Source: Proteiniphilum saccharofermentans
GTDB taxonomy: Bacteria; Bacteroidota; Bacteroidia; Bacteroidales; Dysgonomonadaceae
Assembly: GCF_900095135.1 (NCBI RefSeq)
Contig: NZ_LT605205.1
Coordinates: 2,728,001 to 2,792,000 of the forward strand
Direction: 5' to 3'
DNA length: 64,000 nucleotides
Shown here: piece by piece, positions 9,099 to 18,303 of the stretch
How the letters are laid out: every line of letters begins with the position of its first letter
How positions within the stretch are numbered: the first letter of the stretch is position 1
Translations under genes and position numbers: made by a program
The notes under the pieces: generated by a model
The model's database searches: none
Seen by the model: the letters and a program-made list of their open reading frames with translations, nothing else
Told to the model about the DNA's origin: nothing

Positions 9099-9110
9099 GT
9101 CCTGGTTCTT
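9099..9110 (+). repeat. Dispersed intergenic TTGATTC-type repeat, short copy
   Basis: GTCCTGGTTCTT, followed by reiterated AGTTTTT units, in the 169-bp AT-rich gap (8990-9158) between the two GH78 genes. It resembles 3229-3247 and 51497-51515. Nothing else is recognisable in this gap. Confidence 0.35.
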
Positions 9111-9158
9111 AGTTTTTAGTTTTTAATTGTTAGTTTACAACCTCTTTATTCCAATAAT

Positions 9159-10925
9159 ATGAAAACCCGTTTATTCTTTATTCTTTTTCTTTTCCTTTTA
9201 TCGGAAAACGTTCCGGCCCAGGAGTATCTTTCTGAGAGATTTTTTCAGGGACAACTGGTAGAAGATGAAATTACGCGGGCATATCTTACTCCTGTAAAAA
9301 TAGTCTGGCAATCGGATAATAATAACAAACAGGTAAAAAATTCCGAAGTGCTGTTGACACAGTTCGACGGACAGCTTTCTACCAGCGGAGAAGGGATATG
9401 CCTGCTCCGATCGGACAACGAGACACAGGCTTCTATCTTGCTGGATTTCGGAAAAGAACTGTATGGGGGGATAGAGATTGCAGCCGCAATACGGAGCGAG
9501 AAAAAACCATTAAAAGTCCGTATCCGTTTGGGGGAATCCGTTTCCGAGGCTATGAGCGACTGCATAGACAATAGCGTTCCCGGGATGAGTTCGGCGACCA
9601 ATGATCACTCTTTAAGAGATTACACGTTGGAACTCCCCTGGCTGGGAACCATAGAGGTTGGAAACTCAGGATTTCGCTTTGTGCGAATAGATCTTCTGGA
9701 TAAAGAAGTTGATCTGCCGATACGATCGGTAAGAGCGATCTTCCGATACCGGGATATCCCTTATCTGGGTTCATTCAAATGTGATAACGAGCGACTAAAC
9801 GAAATATGGGAAACGGGAGCCTATACCGTTCATCTGAATATGCAGGAATACCTGTGGGACGGGATAAAGCGTGACCGGTTAGTGTGGTTGGGTGACGTAC
9901 ATCCGGAAATCATGACAATCAATACAGTATTTGGCGATCAGGAAATAGTGAAAAAAAGTCTTGATTTCGGGAGAGATACGACTCCTCTACCCCAATGGAT
10001 GAACGGAATTTCCTCCTATTCCTTATGGTGGATAATCGCACATCGCGACCTATACCTGTATCATGGTGATCTGGACTATCTGAAAGAGCAACAAGCCTAT
10101 TTGTCTGCATTAATTCACCAGATTATTTCTAAAATAGGTCCTGACGGAAAGGAAAATCTCGATGGAGGACGTTTCCTCGATTGGCCCACTGCAAGAGATT
10201 CTAACGTGATCCATGCCGGACTCCAGTCTTTAACGGTGATGGCTATGGAAGCAGGAAAGGATATTGCCGGATGGTTAAATGATAGGGAACTCAATAATGT
10301 ATGTATAAAAGCGTCTGAATCACTACATAAACACCTTCCATCCGATCATGGGAATAAACAGGCAGCCTCATTACTCACATTGGCAGGGATGTTGGCTCCC
10401 AATCAGGCTTCTCCGGTTATACTCAGAAACGGGGCCACTGATTTCGCAACCTTCTATGGCTATTACATGCTGGAAGCATTGGCGAAAGACGGTAAATACA
10501 GGGAAGCAATGAATATTATCACCGATTATTGGGGAGCAATGCTCGATTTGGGCGCCACCACCTTCTGGGAAAATTTCAATTATGAAGAACGATTGAATGC
10601 CTTACCGATCGATCAACTTCCTGACCCATCGAAGTTCGATATTCATGCCGACGGGGGCGATCACTGCTATATCGGCCTCAGGGCCAGTCTCTGTCACGGA
10701 TGGGCATCCGGACCAACCGCCTGGTTAACGGCACACGTATTGGGGATCCAGGTGATCGAACCCGGATCAAAGGTAATCCGCATACGTCCGAACCTGGGAG
10801 ATCTCACTTTTGCGGAAGGATCATTTCCTACACCTTACGGTGTCGTAACAGTAAAACATGTGAAACAAGCCGACGGAAAAATAAAAAGTGAGATTGATGC
10901 TCCGAAAGAAATAAAGATTATATGA
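9159..10925 (+). CDS. Alpha-L-rhamnosidase, GH78 (compact form)
   Basis: 588 aa, shorter than classical GH78 enzymes because the N-terminal modules are reduced to one beta-sandwich (about residues 60-200). Signal peptide ends near NVPAQ. The catalytic segment DGIKRDRLVWLGD (residues 234-246) keeps the D-x4-acid-x6-D spacing of GH78, with Asp239 in the general-acid position where other members have Glu. The general base is probably the Glu in TTFWENF, and DGGDHCYIGLRASLCHGW is the conserved late barrel helix. It lies between another GH78 and a GH127 gene, consistent with sequential trimming of rhamnose and arabinose side chains in the periplasm. Confidence 0.9.
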   Translation: MKTRLFFILFLFLLSENVPAQEYLSERFFQGQLVEDEITRAYLTPVKIVWQSDNNNKQVKNSEVLLTQFDGQLSTSGEGICLLRSDNETQASILLDFGKELYGGIEIAAAIRSEKKPLKVRIRLGESVSEAMSDCIDNSVPGMSSATNDHSLRDYTLELPWLGTIEVGNSGFRFVRIDLLDKEVDLPIRSVRAIFRYRDIPYLGSFKCDNERLNEIWETGAYTVHLNMQEYLWDGIKRDRLVWLGDVHPEIMTINTVFGDQEIVKKSLDFGRDTTPLPQWMNGISSYSLWWIIAHRDLYLYHGDLDYLKEQQAYLSALIHQIISKIGPDGKENLDGGRFLDWPTARDSNVIHAGLQSLTVMAMEAGKDIAGWLNDRELNNVCIKASESLHKHLPSDHGNKQAASLLTLAGMLAPNQASPVILRNGATDFATFYGYYMLEALAKDGKYREAMNIITDYWGAMLDLGATTFWENFNYEERLNALPIDQLPDPSKFDIHADGGDHCYIGLRASLCHGWASGPTAWLTAHVLGIQVIEPGSKVIRIRPNLGDLTFAEGSFPTPYGVVTVKHVKQADGKIKSEIDAPKEIKII

Positions 10926-11006
10926 AATTTATTCGATAATCTGTACATGGGTTATACAACAGGTGTTACGATTCAAAAGAGGAAATTCATTAAAAATAAT
11001 TTACAG

Positions 11007-12947
11007 ATGAAAAAGCATACTTTTATTTTATTCTTCAGCGTGTTAGGATGTATTATCACCTTTTTTCCTCCAAAAAGTATGGCACAGCCGGTTCAGGTTA
11101 AGACCTCTGTCCCCGATTTATTATTAAATGGTGATCCCTCAAATATAAAAATCGGAGATCACCTCGGAGAAAGAATAGATATCTGTGTGGAACAACGGGT
11201 AAAAGGACAGGATGTGAATCATTTAATTGTCCCCTTTTATAATAAAACGGAAACCCATCGTTGGCAAAGCGAATTCTGGGGTAAATGGATGCTGGGTGCA
11301 GTGCTCTCTTATAGATATACCCAGGATCCGGTATTGCTGGATTCTATTCAAAAGGGTGTTAAAGATCTGCTCGGATCGCAATTGCCCAACGGTTATATCG
11401 GAAATTATTCGGAAGAGGCACAACTTCAGCAATGGGATGTATGGGGACGCAAATATTCAATGCTCGGTCTTCTGTCCTATTATGATTTAACAGGAGATAA
11501 AGAAGTATTGAAAGCCTGTCGTAAAATGGCCGATCATCTGATGACACAGGTCGGACCGGGAAAAACAAATATCGTCACCACCGGTAACTATATGGGTATG
11601 GCAAGTAGCAGTATTCTCGAACCCATCGTATTCCTTTACCGCCGGACAGGAGATGCCCGTTATCTGGACTTTGCTAAATATATTGTTGCCCAATGGGAGA
11701 CCTCTGAAGGTCCCGGATTGATCAGTAAAGCAGAAGCGGGAGTTCCGGTAGCGGAGAGATTTCCGCACCCGGTAACCATACAACAAGCCTGGTTTGGTAC
11801 GCACAACGGACAAAAAGCATACGAGATGATGTCTTGTTATGAAGGTCTACTGGAGTTGTATAAGCTGACAAATGACCCTCAATATTTATCTGCTGTAGAA
11901 AAGACCGTACAAAGTATTATTGATACGGAAATTAATATTGCCGGATCCGGTAGCGCTTTTGAATGCTGGTATTACGGTAAACCCCAACAGGCAAGGCCTA
12001 CTTATCATACTATGGAAACATGTGTGACGATGACATGGATGAAATTATGCCAGACATTATTAAATTTGACAGGAAATCCCGTCTATGCGGATCAGATGGA
12101 AATTACCGCTTACAACGCATTACTGGCTTCAATGAAAGATGACGGCTCCCAGATTGCCAAATACAGTCCATTGGAAGGGCAGCGTCATCCCGGTGAGGAA
12201 CAGTGCGGAATGCACATCAATTGTTGTAATGCCAATGGTCCGAGAGCCTTTGCTCTTTTACCTCAATTCGCAGTGATGCCGTCTGCCAACAACAATGAAG
12301 TATATATAAATCTCTACACCGGTTTTACATCAACTGTACCACTAACAACAAAGAAAAAAGTGGTTATCAAACAGGAAACCAATTATCCGGCTGATGGTAA
12401 AATACGTTTACAGATTGAAACGGATAAACCGGAAGATTTTACAGTGGGTTTACGTATCCCGTCCTGGAGTAAAAATAACTCAGTGGCCGTAAACGGAGAA
12501 AAAATCGAAGGAGTGAATGCCGGTATGTATTGCAAAATCAACCGTCAATGGAAAAAAGGAGATGTTATCACATTGGATCTTGATGTAAGAGGAAGGGTTG
12601 TAAAACAGGACGGTTATGCGGCGGTGATGAAAGGACCGGTCGTGTTGGCACGTGACAGTCGTTTCTGCGATGGATTTGTCGATGAAACTGCCCAGATAGT
12701 CCATAATGACAACTACGTAGAACTGACTCCATCGCAGTACAAACTCAAAGGAATATGGATGTCGTTTACAGCTCCTCTCGTACTGGGAACAGACCTGGAA
12801 GGGGAAGCCCGTAGCCCGAAACAGATCCATTTTTGCGATTTCGCTTCTGCCGGCAACACATGGATGAATGATGTCCGTTACCGCGTGTGGATCACTGAAA
12901 CATTGAATGTAAGAAATGAACCGTATGAACCGTACAACATAGAATAA
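11007..12947 (+). CDS. Beta-L-arabinofuranosidase, GH127
   Basis: About 646 aa, secreted. The frame is open from 10947, but the ATG at 11007 gives a proper signal peptide (MKKHTFILFF to SMAQ), so that start is chosen. The barrel has HRWQSEFWGKW, YEMMSCYEGLLELY and the metal/catalytic set of the family: Glu337-x-Cys339 (METC) and Cys406-Cys407 (INCCNANGPR), matching the Glu/Cys zinc site and nucleophilic cysteine known from HypBA1. A C-terminal beta domain (GLRIPSWS) follows. It would release beta-linked L-arabinofuranose; related families (GH146) share this fold, so exact linkage is unsure. A second copy of the family is at 57463. Confidence 0.9.
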   Translation: MKKHTFILFFSVLGCIITFFPPKSMAQPVQVKTSVPDLLLNGDPSNIKIGDHLGERIDICVEQRVKGQDVNHLIVPFYNKTETHRWQSEFWGKWMLGAVLSYRYTQDPVLLDSIQKGVKDLLGSQLPNGYIGNYSEEAQLQQWDVWGRKYSMLGLLSYYDLTGDKEVLKACRKMADHLMTQVGPGKTNIVTTGNYMGMASSSILEPIVFLYRRTGDARYLDFAKYIVAQWETSEGPGLISKAEAGVPVAERFPHPVTIQQAWFGTHNGQKAYEMMSCYEGLLELYKLTNDPQYLSAVEKTVQSIIDTEINIAGSGSAFECWYYGKPQQARPTYHTMETCVTMTWMKLCQTLLNLTGNPVYADQMEITAYNALLASMKDDGSQIAKYSPLEGQRHPGEEQCGMHINCCNANGPRAFALLPQFAVMPSANNNEVYINLYTGFTSTVPLTTKKKVVIKQETNYPADGKIRLQIETDKPEDFTVGLRIPSWSKNNSVAVNGEKIEGVNAGMYCKINRQWKKGDVITLDLDVRGRVVKQDGYAAVMKGPVVLARDSRFCDGFVDETAQIVHNDNYVELTPSQYKLKGIWMSFTAPLVLGTDLEGEARSPKQIHFCDFASAGNTWMNDVRYRVWITETLNVRNEPYEPYNIE

Positions 12948-12988
12948 TAGATATAGTGACAGCACGCATGCCTGGTATTCAGGCGATT

Positions 12989-13016
12989 GTATCCGGATCA
13001 AATTTGATCCGGATAC
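12989..13016. terminator. 28-bp perfect palindrome, terminator or operator candidate
   Basis: GTATCCGGATCAAA is followed directly by its exact reverse complement. As RNA it forms an 11-bp stem with a 6-base AAATTT loop. It lies 41 bp after the GH127 stop and 43 bp before the sigma factor start. The downstream T-tract is poor (TTCTGT), so a protein-binding site ahead of the sigma gene is an alternative. Confidence 0.6.
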
Positions 13017-13059
13017 TTCTGTATTAGGGATATACCTCTATTTAGTTGATCCTGTCTAG

Positions 13060-13596
13060 ATGAAAAAAGACTTACAACATTTCGAATCATTATTCCGGAG
13101 GCTTCAACCACGACTTTTTGCGTATTGTTGCAAATACGTGGAAGACGAAGAATTAGCCAGGGACATTGTGCAGGAATGCCTGATCCAACTTTGGGAAAAC
13201 TATGAAAATATTAGCGGCTCCTACGAGAGGTATATGATTGTAGCTGTTAAAAACCGATGTATCTCCCATTTCCGCACCTTAAGATTACAGTCGAAATTCA
13301 CGGAATCTGCCCAGTTAAAAATCAAAGAATTTGAATTTCATCCTGATATACCTGATCCGCTAACAGATATTTACATGAAAGAGGTCAGCGAACTACTTCA
13401 GGAGCACATTGAAAAACTGCCGGATAAATGCCGGCAAATATTTATTATGAGCCGGCAGGAAGGACTAAAAAACCAGGAAATTGCGGATCGGTTAGGAATC
13501 AGTATACGAACCGTAGAAGCCCAGATTTACCATGCACTCAAATCAATTAGAATCGGGTTAAAAGATTATCTGCCCATCCTTTACTTCTTTATTTAA
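13060..13596 (+). CDS. ECF-type RNA polymerase sigma factor (Bacteroidetes PUL type)
   Basis: 178 aa. Sigma region 2 is at about residues 10-75 (LQPRLFAYCCKYV, DEELARDIVQECLIQLWE), and sigma region 4 is at about residues 115-165 (LPDKCRQIFIMSRQEGLKNQEIADRLGISIRTVEAQI). It would direct RNA polymerase to the downstream susC/susD promoter when released by the FecR protein encoded 130 bp downstream. This sigma/anti-sigma/STN-receptor order is the well-known trans-envelope signalling arrangement of Bacteroidetes. It is separated from the GH127 gene by a strong palindrome, so it is probably a new transcription unit. Confidence 0.95.
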   Translation: MKKDLQHFESLFRRLQPRLFAYCCKYVEDEELARDIVQECLIQLWENYENISGSYERYMIVAVKNRCISHFRTLRLQSKFTESAQLKIKEFEFHPDIPDPLTDIYMKEVSELLQEHIEKLPDKCRQIFIMSRQEGLKNQEIADRLGISIRTVEAQIYHALKSIRIGLKDYLPILYFFI

Positions 13597-13726
13597 AACG
13601 TTGTATTATCCCTATACATCTTACCCTCCTATCCCCATTTATAAAGAAATTTATTACTTTTTTTCAATTTTCTCTAAGTAGTGTCGTCATTGTATGCGTC
13701 ATATTATTATAAAGCATCGTACAACA

Positions 13727-14707
13727 ATGGAAAAAATTGACAATAGTATCCTTCGCTATCTCCACAAAACTTCATCTCCCGAAGAACAGGATTTTTTGTT
13801 AAAATGGCTGGAGGAGAGTGAGGTAAACAGGCAATATTTTCGGTCATTGAAAGATGCTCATGATCTTGGAAAGTTAGACATTCATCTTTACAACAGTCAG
13901 GTCGATCAACAATGGATAAAATTTGAAAAGCAAATTGTATGCAAAAACAATAAAACAGGTATATCCCGGTATTTCATTCGTGTTATGCGATATGCTGCTG
14001 TGTTTATTTTAGGGATCATTTGTTTTCAAGCGATCCATTACATTCACAATCAGGATGAAAAGAAAATATTTAAAACAACAATTATAGAAACCGGAGTTGG
14101 CGAACGATCCAAAATAACCCTACCTGACGGATCGAAAATATGGCTCAATGCATGTAGTTCGTTAGCCTATGATAATACATACGGCAACATTGACAGACAA
14201 GTCCATATAAAAGGAGAAGGCTATTTTGAGGTGCATACGGATACCCTCAAACCTTTTTTTGTCCATGCGGATAGATTTACCTACAGAGTTACCGGCACAT
14301 CATTTAATGTCTATTCGTTCGATGATGAGAACGAAACAAGTATCGCTTTACTTGAAGGAGGAGTTACTATTGAATATGAAAATCTTTCGGAACAATTATT
14401 ACCGGGACAGGAATTCATCTTTAATAAGGAGTCCGGAAAATATACCCTCACAAATGTAGATGTAAACAGACTGTCATCATGGCGTGAAGGTGAGCTGGTA
14501 TTTGATAATATAACCTTTGAAGAACTGGCCAAACGGTTAGAAAGGAACTTTAATATTCAGTTTGTTTTTGAAAACGATAATGTGCGCAAGCATTCTTTTG
14601 GAGGATCATTTCGCAATTACGAATCGGTTGAAACAATTATGAAAGTGATCAGTACAAGCACGCCGGTGAAATATGAAATCCGGGAGAATATTGTATACGT
14701 GAAATAA
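13727..14707 (+). CDS. FecR-family anti-sigma factor
   Basis: About 326 aa from the ATG at 13727; the frame is open from 13694, but the first 11 residues (RHIIIKHRTT) look non-native. The cytoplasmic sigma-binding part (about residues 1-85) begins MEKIDNSILRYL. One membrane helix is at about residues 92-111 (YAAVFILGIICFQAI). The periplasmic FecR domain carries LPDGSKIWLNACSSLAY and GEGYFEV, then the DUF4974-like tail with ITFEELAKRLERNFNIQF. It holds the ECF sigma factor until the STN domain of the adjacent SusC protein signals that substrate is present. Confidence 0.95.
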   Translation: MEKIDNSILRYLHKTSSPEEQDFLLKWLEESEVNRQYFRSLKDAHDLGKLDIHLYNSQVDQQWIKFEKQIVCKNNKTGISRYFIRVMRYAAVFILGIICFQAIHYIHNQDEKKIFKTTIIETGVGERSKITLPDGSKIWLNACSSLAYDNTYGNIDRQVHIKGEGYFEVHTDTLKPFFVHADRFTYRVTGTSFNVYSFDDENETSIALLEGGVTIEYENLSEQLLPGQEFIFNKESGKYTLTNVDVNRLSSWREGELVFDNITFEELAKRLERNFNIQFVFENDNVRKHSFGGSFRNYESVETIMKVISTSTPVKYEIRENIVYVK

Positions 14708-14775
14708 TGGGAGATTACTAAAATTCGACTACGAGAATCTAATATTCAACAAATCAAAAACATGGAGGACGGCCT

Positions 14776-14829
14776 ATGAAACATAAAAAATAACTAAAAG
14801 AACCGGAAAGAGGTGGCACTCTCTCCGGT
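14776..14829 (+). promoter_or_regulatory. Leader hairpin and five-codon frame ahead of susC
   Basis: In the 177-bp gap between fecR and susC, a mini-frame ATGAAACATAAAAAATAA (14776-14793) is followed by a stem-loop: ACCGGAAAGAG (14802-14812) pairs with CTCTCTCCGGT (14819-14829), one mismatch, loop GTGGCA. There is no T-tract. It may be a terminator separating fecR from susC or a leader element controlling susC; no experimental support can be seen. Confidence 0.4.
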
Positions 14830-14884
14830 CTGCTATCAAACAACAAATAAATTCATTGTTTAATATAATACGCAATACAAAGAT

Positions 14885-17800
14885 ATGAAAAAAAACAATT
14901 TAGCCAAGAAGATATACCTTCTGGTGCCTAAACAATTATGGCTACAAATGAAGATTACAACCCTACTTATACTCCTTACGACCTTCTGTCTTCAGGCGAA
15001 TGATTCCTATTCACAAAATGTGAAAGTAAGCCTGGACATACAGAATGCAACAATCACGGAGATTTTTCGTGAGATAGAAAATCGAACTGATTATCGTTTC
15101 TTTTATAATAAAACTTTGCTCAACACTGAAAAGCGGGTGAGTGTCAATAGCAACGAGAAAGAAGTCAGCGCTATCCTCGATCAATTGTTAGCGGGTGAAA
15201 ATGTATCCTATACGATGGTAAACAATTACATCGTTATTACTCCAAAAGAGAACGAGGAGACAAATTCGCCGGGAGTCACTCAGGATAATCGAAAAACGGT
15301 AATAGGGATAGTGACAGATGAACAGGGAGAGCCGATTATCGGGGCAAATATAATAGAGAAAGGGACTACTAACGGAACAGTGACAGATATAGATGGAAAG
15401 TTCAATATCACAGTTTCAACAGATTCTTCTGTTCTCCTTTTTTCATATATCGGCTATAAAAGCGTGGAAATACCTGTTGGAGAACAAACCACTATTAACG
15501 TACAACTACAGGAAGATACCGAAACGTTGGAAGAAGTTGTAGTTGTGGGATATGGGACACAGAAGAAAGTAAATTTGACGGGGGCTGTATCATCGATCGA
15601 ATCCAAAAGCCTGACAGTTGCTCCCGTAGCTAATACGACAAATGCGCTGGCCGGACGTTTACCAGGTTTGACTGTCATTCAAAATAGTGGTCAACCGGGT
15701 GCGGATCGGGCCAGCCTGAATATTCGGGGTTTTGATTCACCATTAGTGATAGTAGATGGTATTGAAGCTGAATTCCATACAATTGATCCCAATATGATAG
15801 AGAGTATCTCAGTCCTTAAAGACGGAGCTGCGGCTATTTACGGTTCACGTGCCGGGAACGGTGTCATATTGGTAACTACCAAAAGAGGAGTTCAACAAAA
15901 GCCGAGCATTACTTTCAATTCCAACCTTACTTTGCAAGGGGTTACAAGTATGCCCAAACCGACAAATGCAGGACAATATGCCGAATTAGAGCGTGAAAAA
16001 TGGATCCAATCGGGAAGACCAATAGAACAGGCTCCGTTTACAGAGGAGCAGATACGTAAATATTATGATGGTTCCGATCCCCAATATCCTAACACAAACT
16101 GGTATAATGAACTCATCAGAGACTGGGCGCCCCAACAACAATACAACCTCTCAGTCCGCGGTGGAAACGAAGCCGTAAAATATTATGGATTTGTAGGTTA
16201 TTTAAACCAACAGTCCATGTGGAAACAGAATGGAGGGAACTATAACCGTTACAATCTACAATCGAATATTGACGCTTCTGTCACCAAAAACTTAACTTTT
16301 CAACTCGATCTGGCTGCAATCATTGAGGATAAGATCTTCCCAAGCAGGCCACAAAGTGCAGGAGGAGATAATGTATGGCAGGACTTCTGGAATACATTGC
16401 CCATTTATCCGGCAACGTTACCTGATCCGACAAAGATTTCTTATGCGGATGGTGGTGGAACAGGAGGAGCTCATGTAACATCCAACCATGAATTAATGGG
16501 ATATAATAAAGGGGATAATCAAAATTTTAAAGGAACAGGGACTTTGAATTATACATTTCCCGGTATTACCGGTTTATCCGCTAAAGTACTTGTCAATGCC
16601 ATTGTCAATTATAATAAATCATCTACATTCTCGAAACCTGTACAATATTATCGATACGATATTGCAAGTGATACATACACGCTAGCCGGAGCTTTAGGGA
16701 ATAAAGCGCAGTTAAGTATCAATCAAAGCAGAAATTCAAGTATTACGACACAAGCTTCCCTGAATTACGACAGAATATTTTCAGATATACATCATCTCAC
16801 AATACTCGCGTTATTTGAAGGAATTGATTATAAAGGAGATTGGATTTCTGCCAGTCGTGATAACTTTTTATCACCTGCTGTCGAACAATTGTATGCAGGA
16901 GATAACAGTACGGCTAAAAATAACGGAAGTGCATCAGAAATGGGAAGAATGAGTTATGTCGGTCGTTTGAATTATTCATATAAAGGTAAGTATCTGTTGG
17001 AAGCGACATTGAGAGCAGATGCTTCTGCAAAATTCTCTCCGACAAAAAGATGGGGGTATTTCCCTAGCATTTCTGCCGGGTGGAGGATAAGTGAAGAAAA
17101 TTTCATGCAGAATGCAGATAATCTGGACAACCTGAAATTAAGAGTAAGCTATGGACAATCTGGAAATGATAATGTAGTAAATTTCCAGTATCTTTCAGGT
17201 TACACATTACAGGGTTTTGCAGGTTACCTGATCGGCGACAACCCGCTCAAAGCTATTGCACCTTCAGTGATACCTAACCCGAACTTATCCTGGGAAGAAA
17301 TAAGAATCATGGGTGCAGGAATTGATTTCTCGTTTTTTCAACGAAAAATATATGGAGAGGCGGATGTTTTTTATCGTGAAAGAACCGGCATACCGGGAAC
17401 CCGGCAATCTACATTACCTTCCACTTTCGGTGCATCACTACCGCAAGAGAACATTAATAGTTTAGATAACAGAGGATTTGAATTCATGCTAGGCACCTAT
17501 TTCAATATAAATGATTTTGAATTTGATATATCAGGAAATGTAGCCTACTCAAGAGATAAATGGATTCACTATGAAGAACCGGAATATACCGATCCCGACG
17601 AGATAAGACTTAGAAAAGTCTCAGGGAACTGGACAGACCGTTTATTCGGTTATAAGTCAGACAAACTATTCGGAAGTCAGGCGGAAATTGATGCGCTTAC
17701 CTTCATGCAGGATAATAACAATAATACTTCTTTACGTCCCGGGGATGTACGTTATATAAATACAAACGGTGACGACAGGCTGGATTGGAGAGACCAGATT

Positions 17801-18286
17801 GAATTAGGAGCAAGATTCCCTCACTGGACAATGGGACTTAATATCAATGCAAGGTATAAAAATTTTGATCTGACAACATTATTCCAGGGTGCTTTCGCCT
17901 ATTACACGGATGTTTGGCTTTTAAGATCAATCAGGGTTTACTCCGAGGAAGTATACAATTTAAGGTGGACCGAAGAAAAAAATAATACTGATGCTCTGGT
18001 ACCCAGGATGGGAGGGTCCAGCTTGAATGGTGAGGCTTCCGATTATCGCTACAAAGAGGCCGGTTACCTCCGACTGAAAAGCGCTTCGTTAGGATACAAT
18101 ATCCCAAAAGAATTGTTGAACCAAATCTCCATAGAACAAGCAAGAATATATTTGGCCGGTACAAACTTACTGACCTTCGATCGGTTGAAAAAATATAATA
18201 TTGATCCTGAAGCTCCCTTTGGAAATGCGGGATATTATTATCCCCAGCAAAGAACGATAAGTTTTGGCATCAATGTATCATTCTAA
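14885..18286 (+). CDS. SusC-like TonB-dependent receptor with N-terminal STN signalling domain
   Basis: 1133 aa outer-membrane importer. A signal sequence up to about residue 43 is followed by the STN (secretin/TonB short N-terminal) domain at about residues 46-122 (VSLDIQNATITEIFREIE, YIVITPKE). Next come the carboxypeptidase-regulatory-like domain (about 137-215, VIGIVTDEQGEPIIGANI), the motif EEVVVVGYGTQKK, the plug (VIVDGIEAE, SISVLKDGAAAIYGSRAGNGVI) and the 22-strand barrel ending in an aromatic residue (NVSF). The STN domain is the partner of the FecR anti-sigma factor upstream, so this pair senses as well as imports its glycan. SusD follows 17 bp later. Confidence 0.97.
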   Translation: MKKNNLAKKIYLLVPKQLWLQMKITTLLILLTTFCLQANDSYSQNVKVSLDIQNATITEIFREIENRTDYRFFYNKTLLNTEKRVSVNSNEKEVSAILDQLLAGENVSYTMVNNYIVITPKENEETNSPGVTQDNRKTVIGIVTDEQGEPIIGANIIEKGTTNGTVTDIDGKFNITVSTDSSVLLFSYIGYKSVEIPVGEQTTINVQLQEDTETLEEVVVVGYGTQKKVNLTGAVSSIESKSLTVAPVANTTNALAGRLPGLTVIQNSGQPGADRASLNIRGFDSPLVIVDGIEAEFHTIDPNMIESISVLKDGAAAIYGSRAGNGVILVTTKRGVQQKPSITFNSNLTLQGVTSMPKPTNAGQYAELEREKWIQSGRPIEQAPFTEEQIRKYYDGSDPQYPNTNWYNELIRDWAPQQQYNLSVRGGNEAVKYYGFVGYLNQQSMWKQNGGNYNRYNLQSNIDASVTKNLTFQLDLAAIIEDKIFPSRPQSAGGDNVWQDFWNTLPIYPATLPDPTKISYADGGGTGGAHVTSNHELMGYNKGDNQNFKGTGTLNYTFPGITGLSAKVLVNAIVNYNKSSTFSKPVQYYRYDIASDTYTLAGALGNKAQLSINQSRNSSITTQASLNYDRIFSDIHHLTILALFEGIDYKGDWISASRDNFLSPAVEQLYAGDNSTAKNNGSASEMGRMSYVGRLNYSYKGKYLLEATLRADASAKFSPTKRWGYFPSISAGWRISEENFMQNADNLDNLKLRVSYGQSGNDNVVNFQYLSGYTLQGFAGYLIGDNPLKAIAPSVIPNPNLSWEEIRIMGAGIDFSFFQRKIYGEADVFYRERTGIPGTRQSTLPSTFGASLPQENINSLDNRGFEFMLGTYFNINDFEFDISGNVAYSRDKWIHYEEPEYTDPDEIRLRKVSGNWTDRLFGYKSDKLFGSQAEIDALTFMQDNNNNTSLRPGDVRYINTNGDDRLDWRDQIELGARFPHWTMGLNINARYKNFDLTTLFQGAFAYYTDVWLLRSIRVYSEEVYNLRWTEEKNNTDALVPRMGGSSLNGEASDYRYKEAGYLRLKSASLGYNIPKELLNQISIEQARIYLAGTNLLTFDRLKKYNIDPEAPFGNAGYYYPQQRTISFGINVSF

Positions 18287-18303
18287 TCTTTAAAATTTAA
18301 ATT

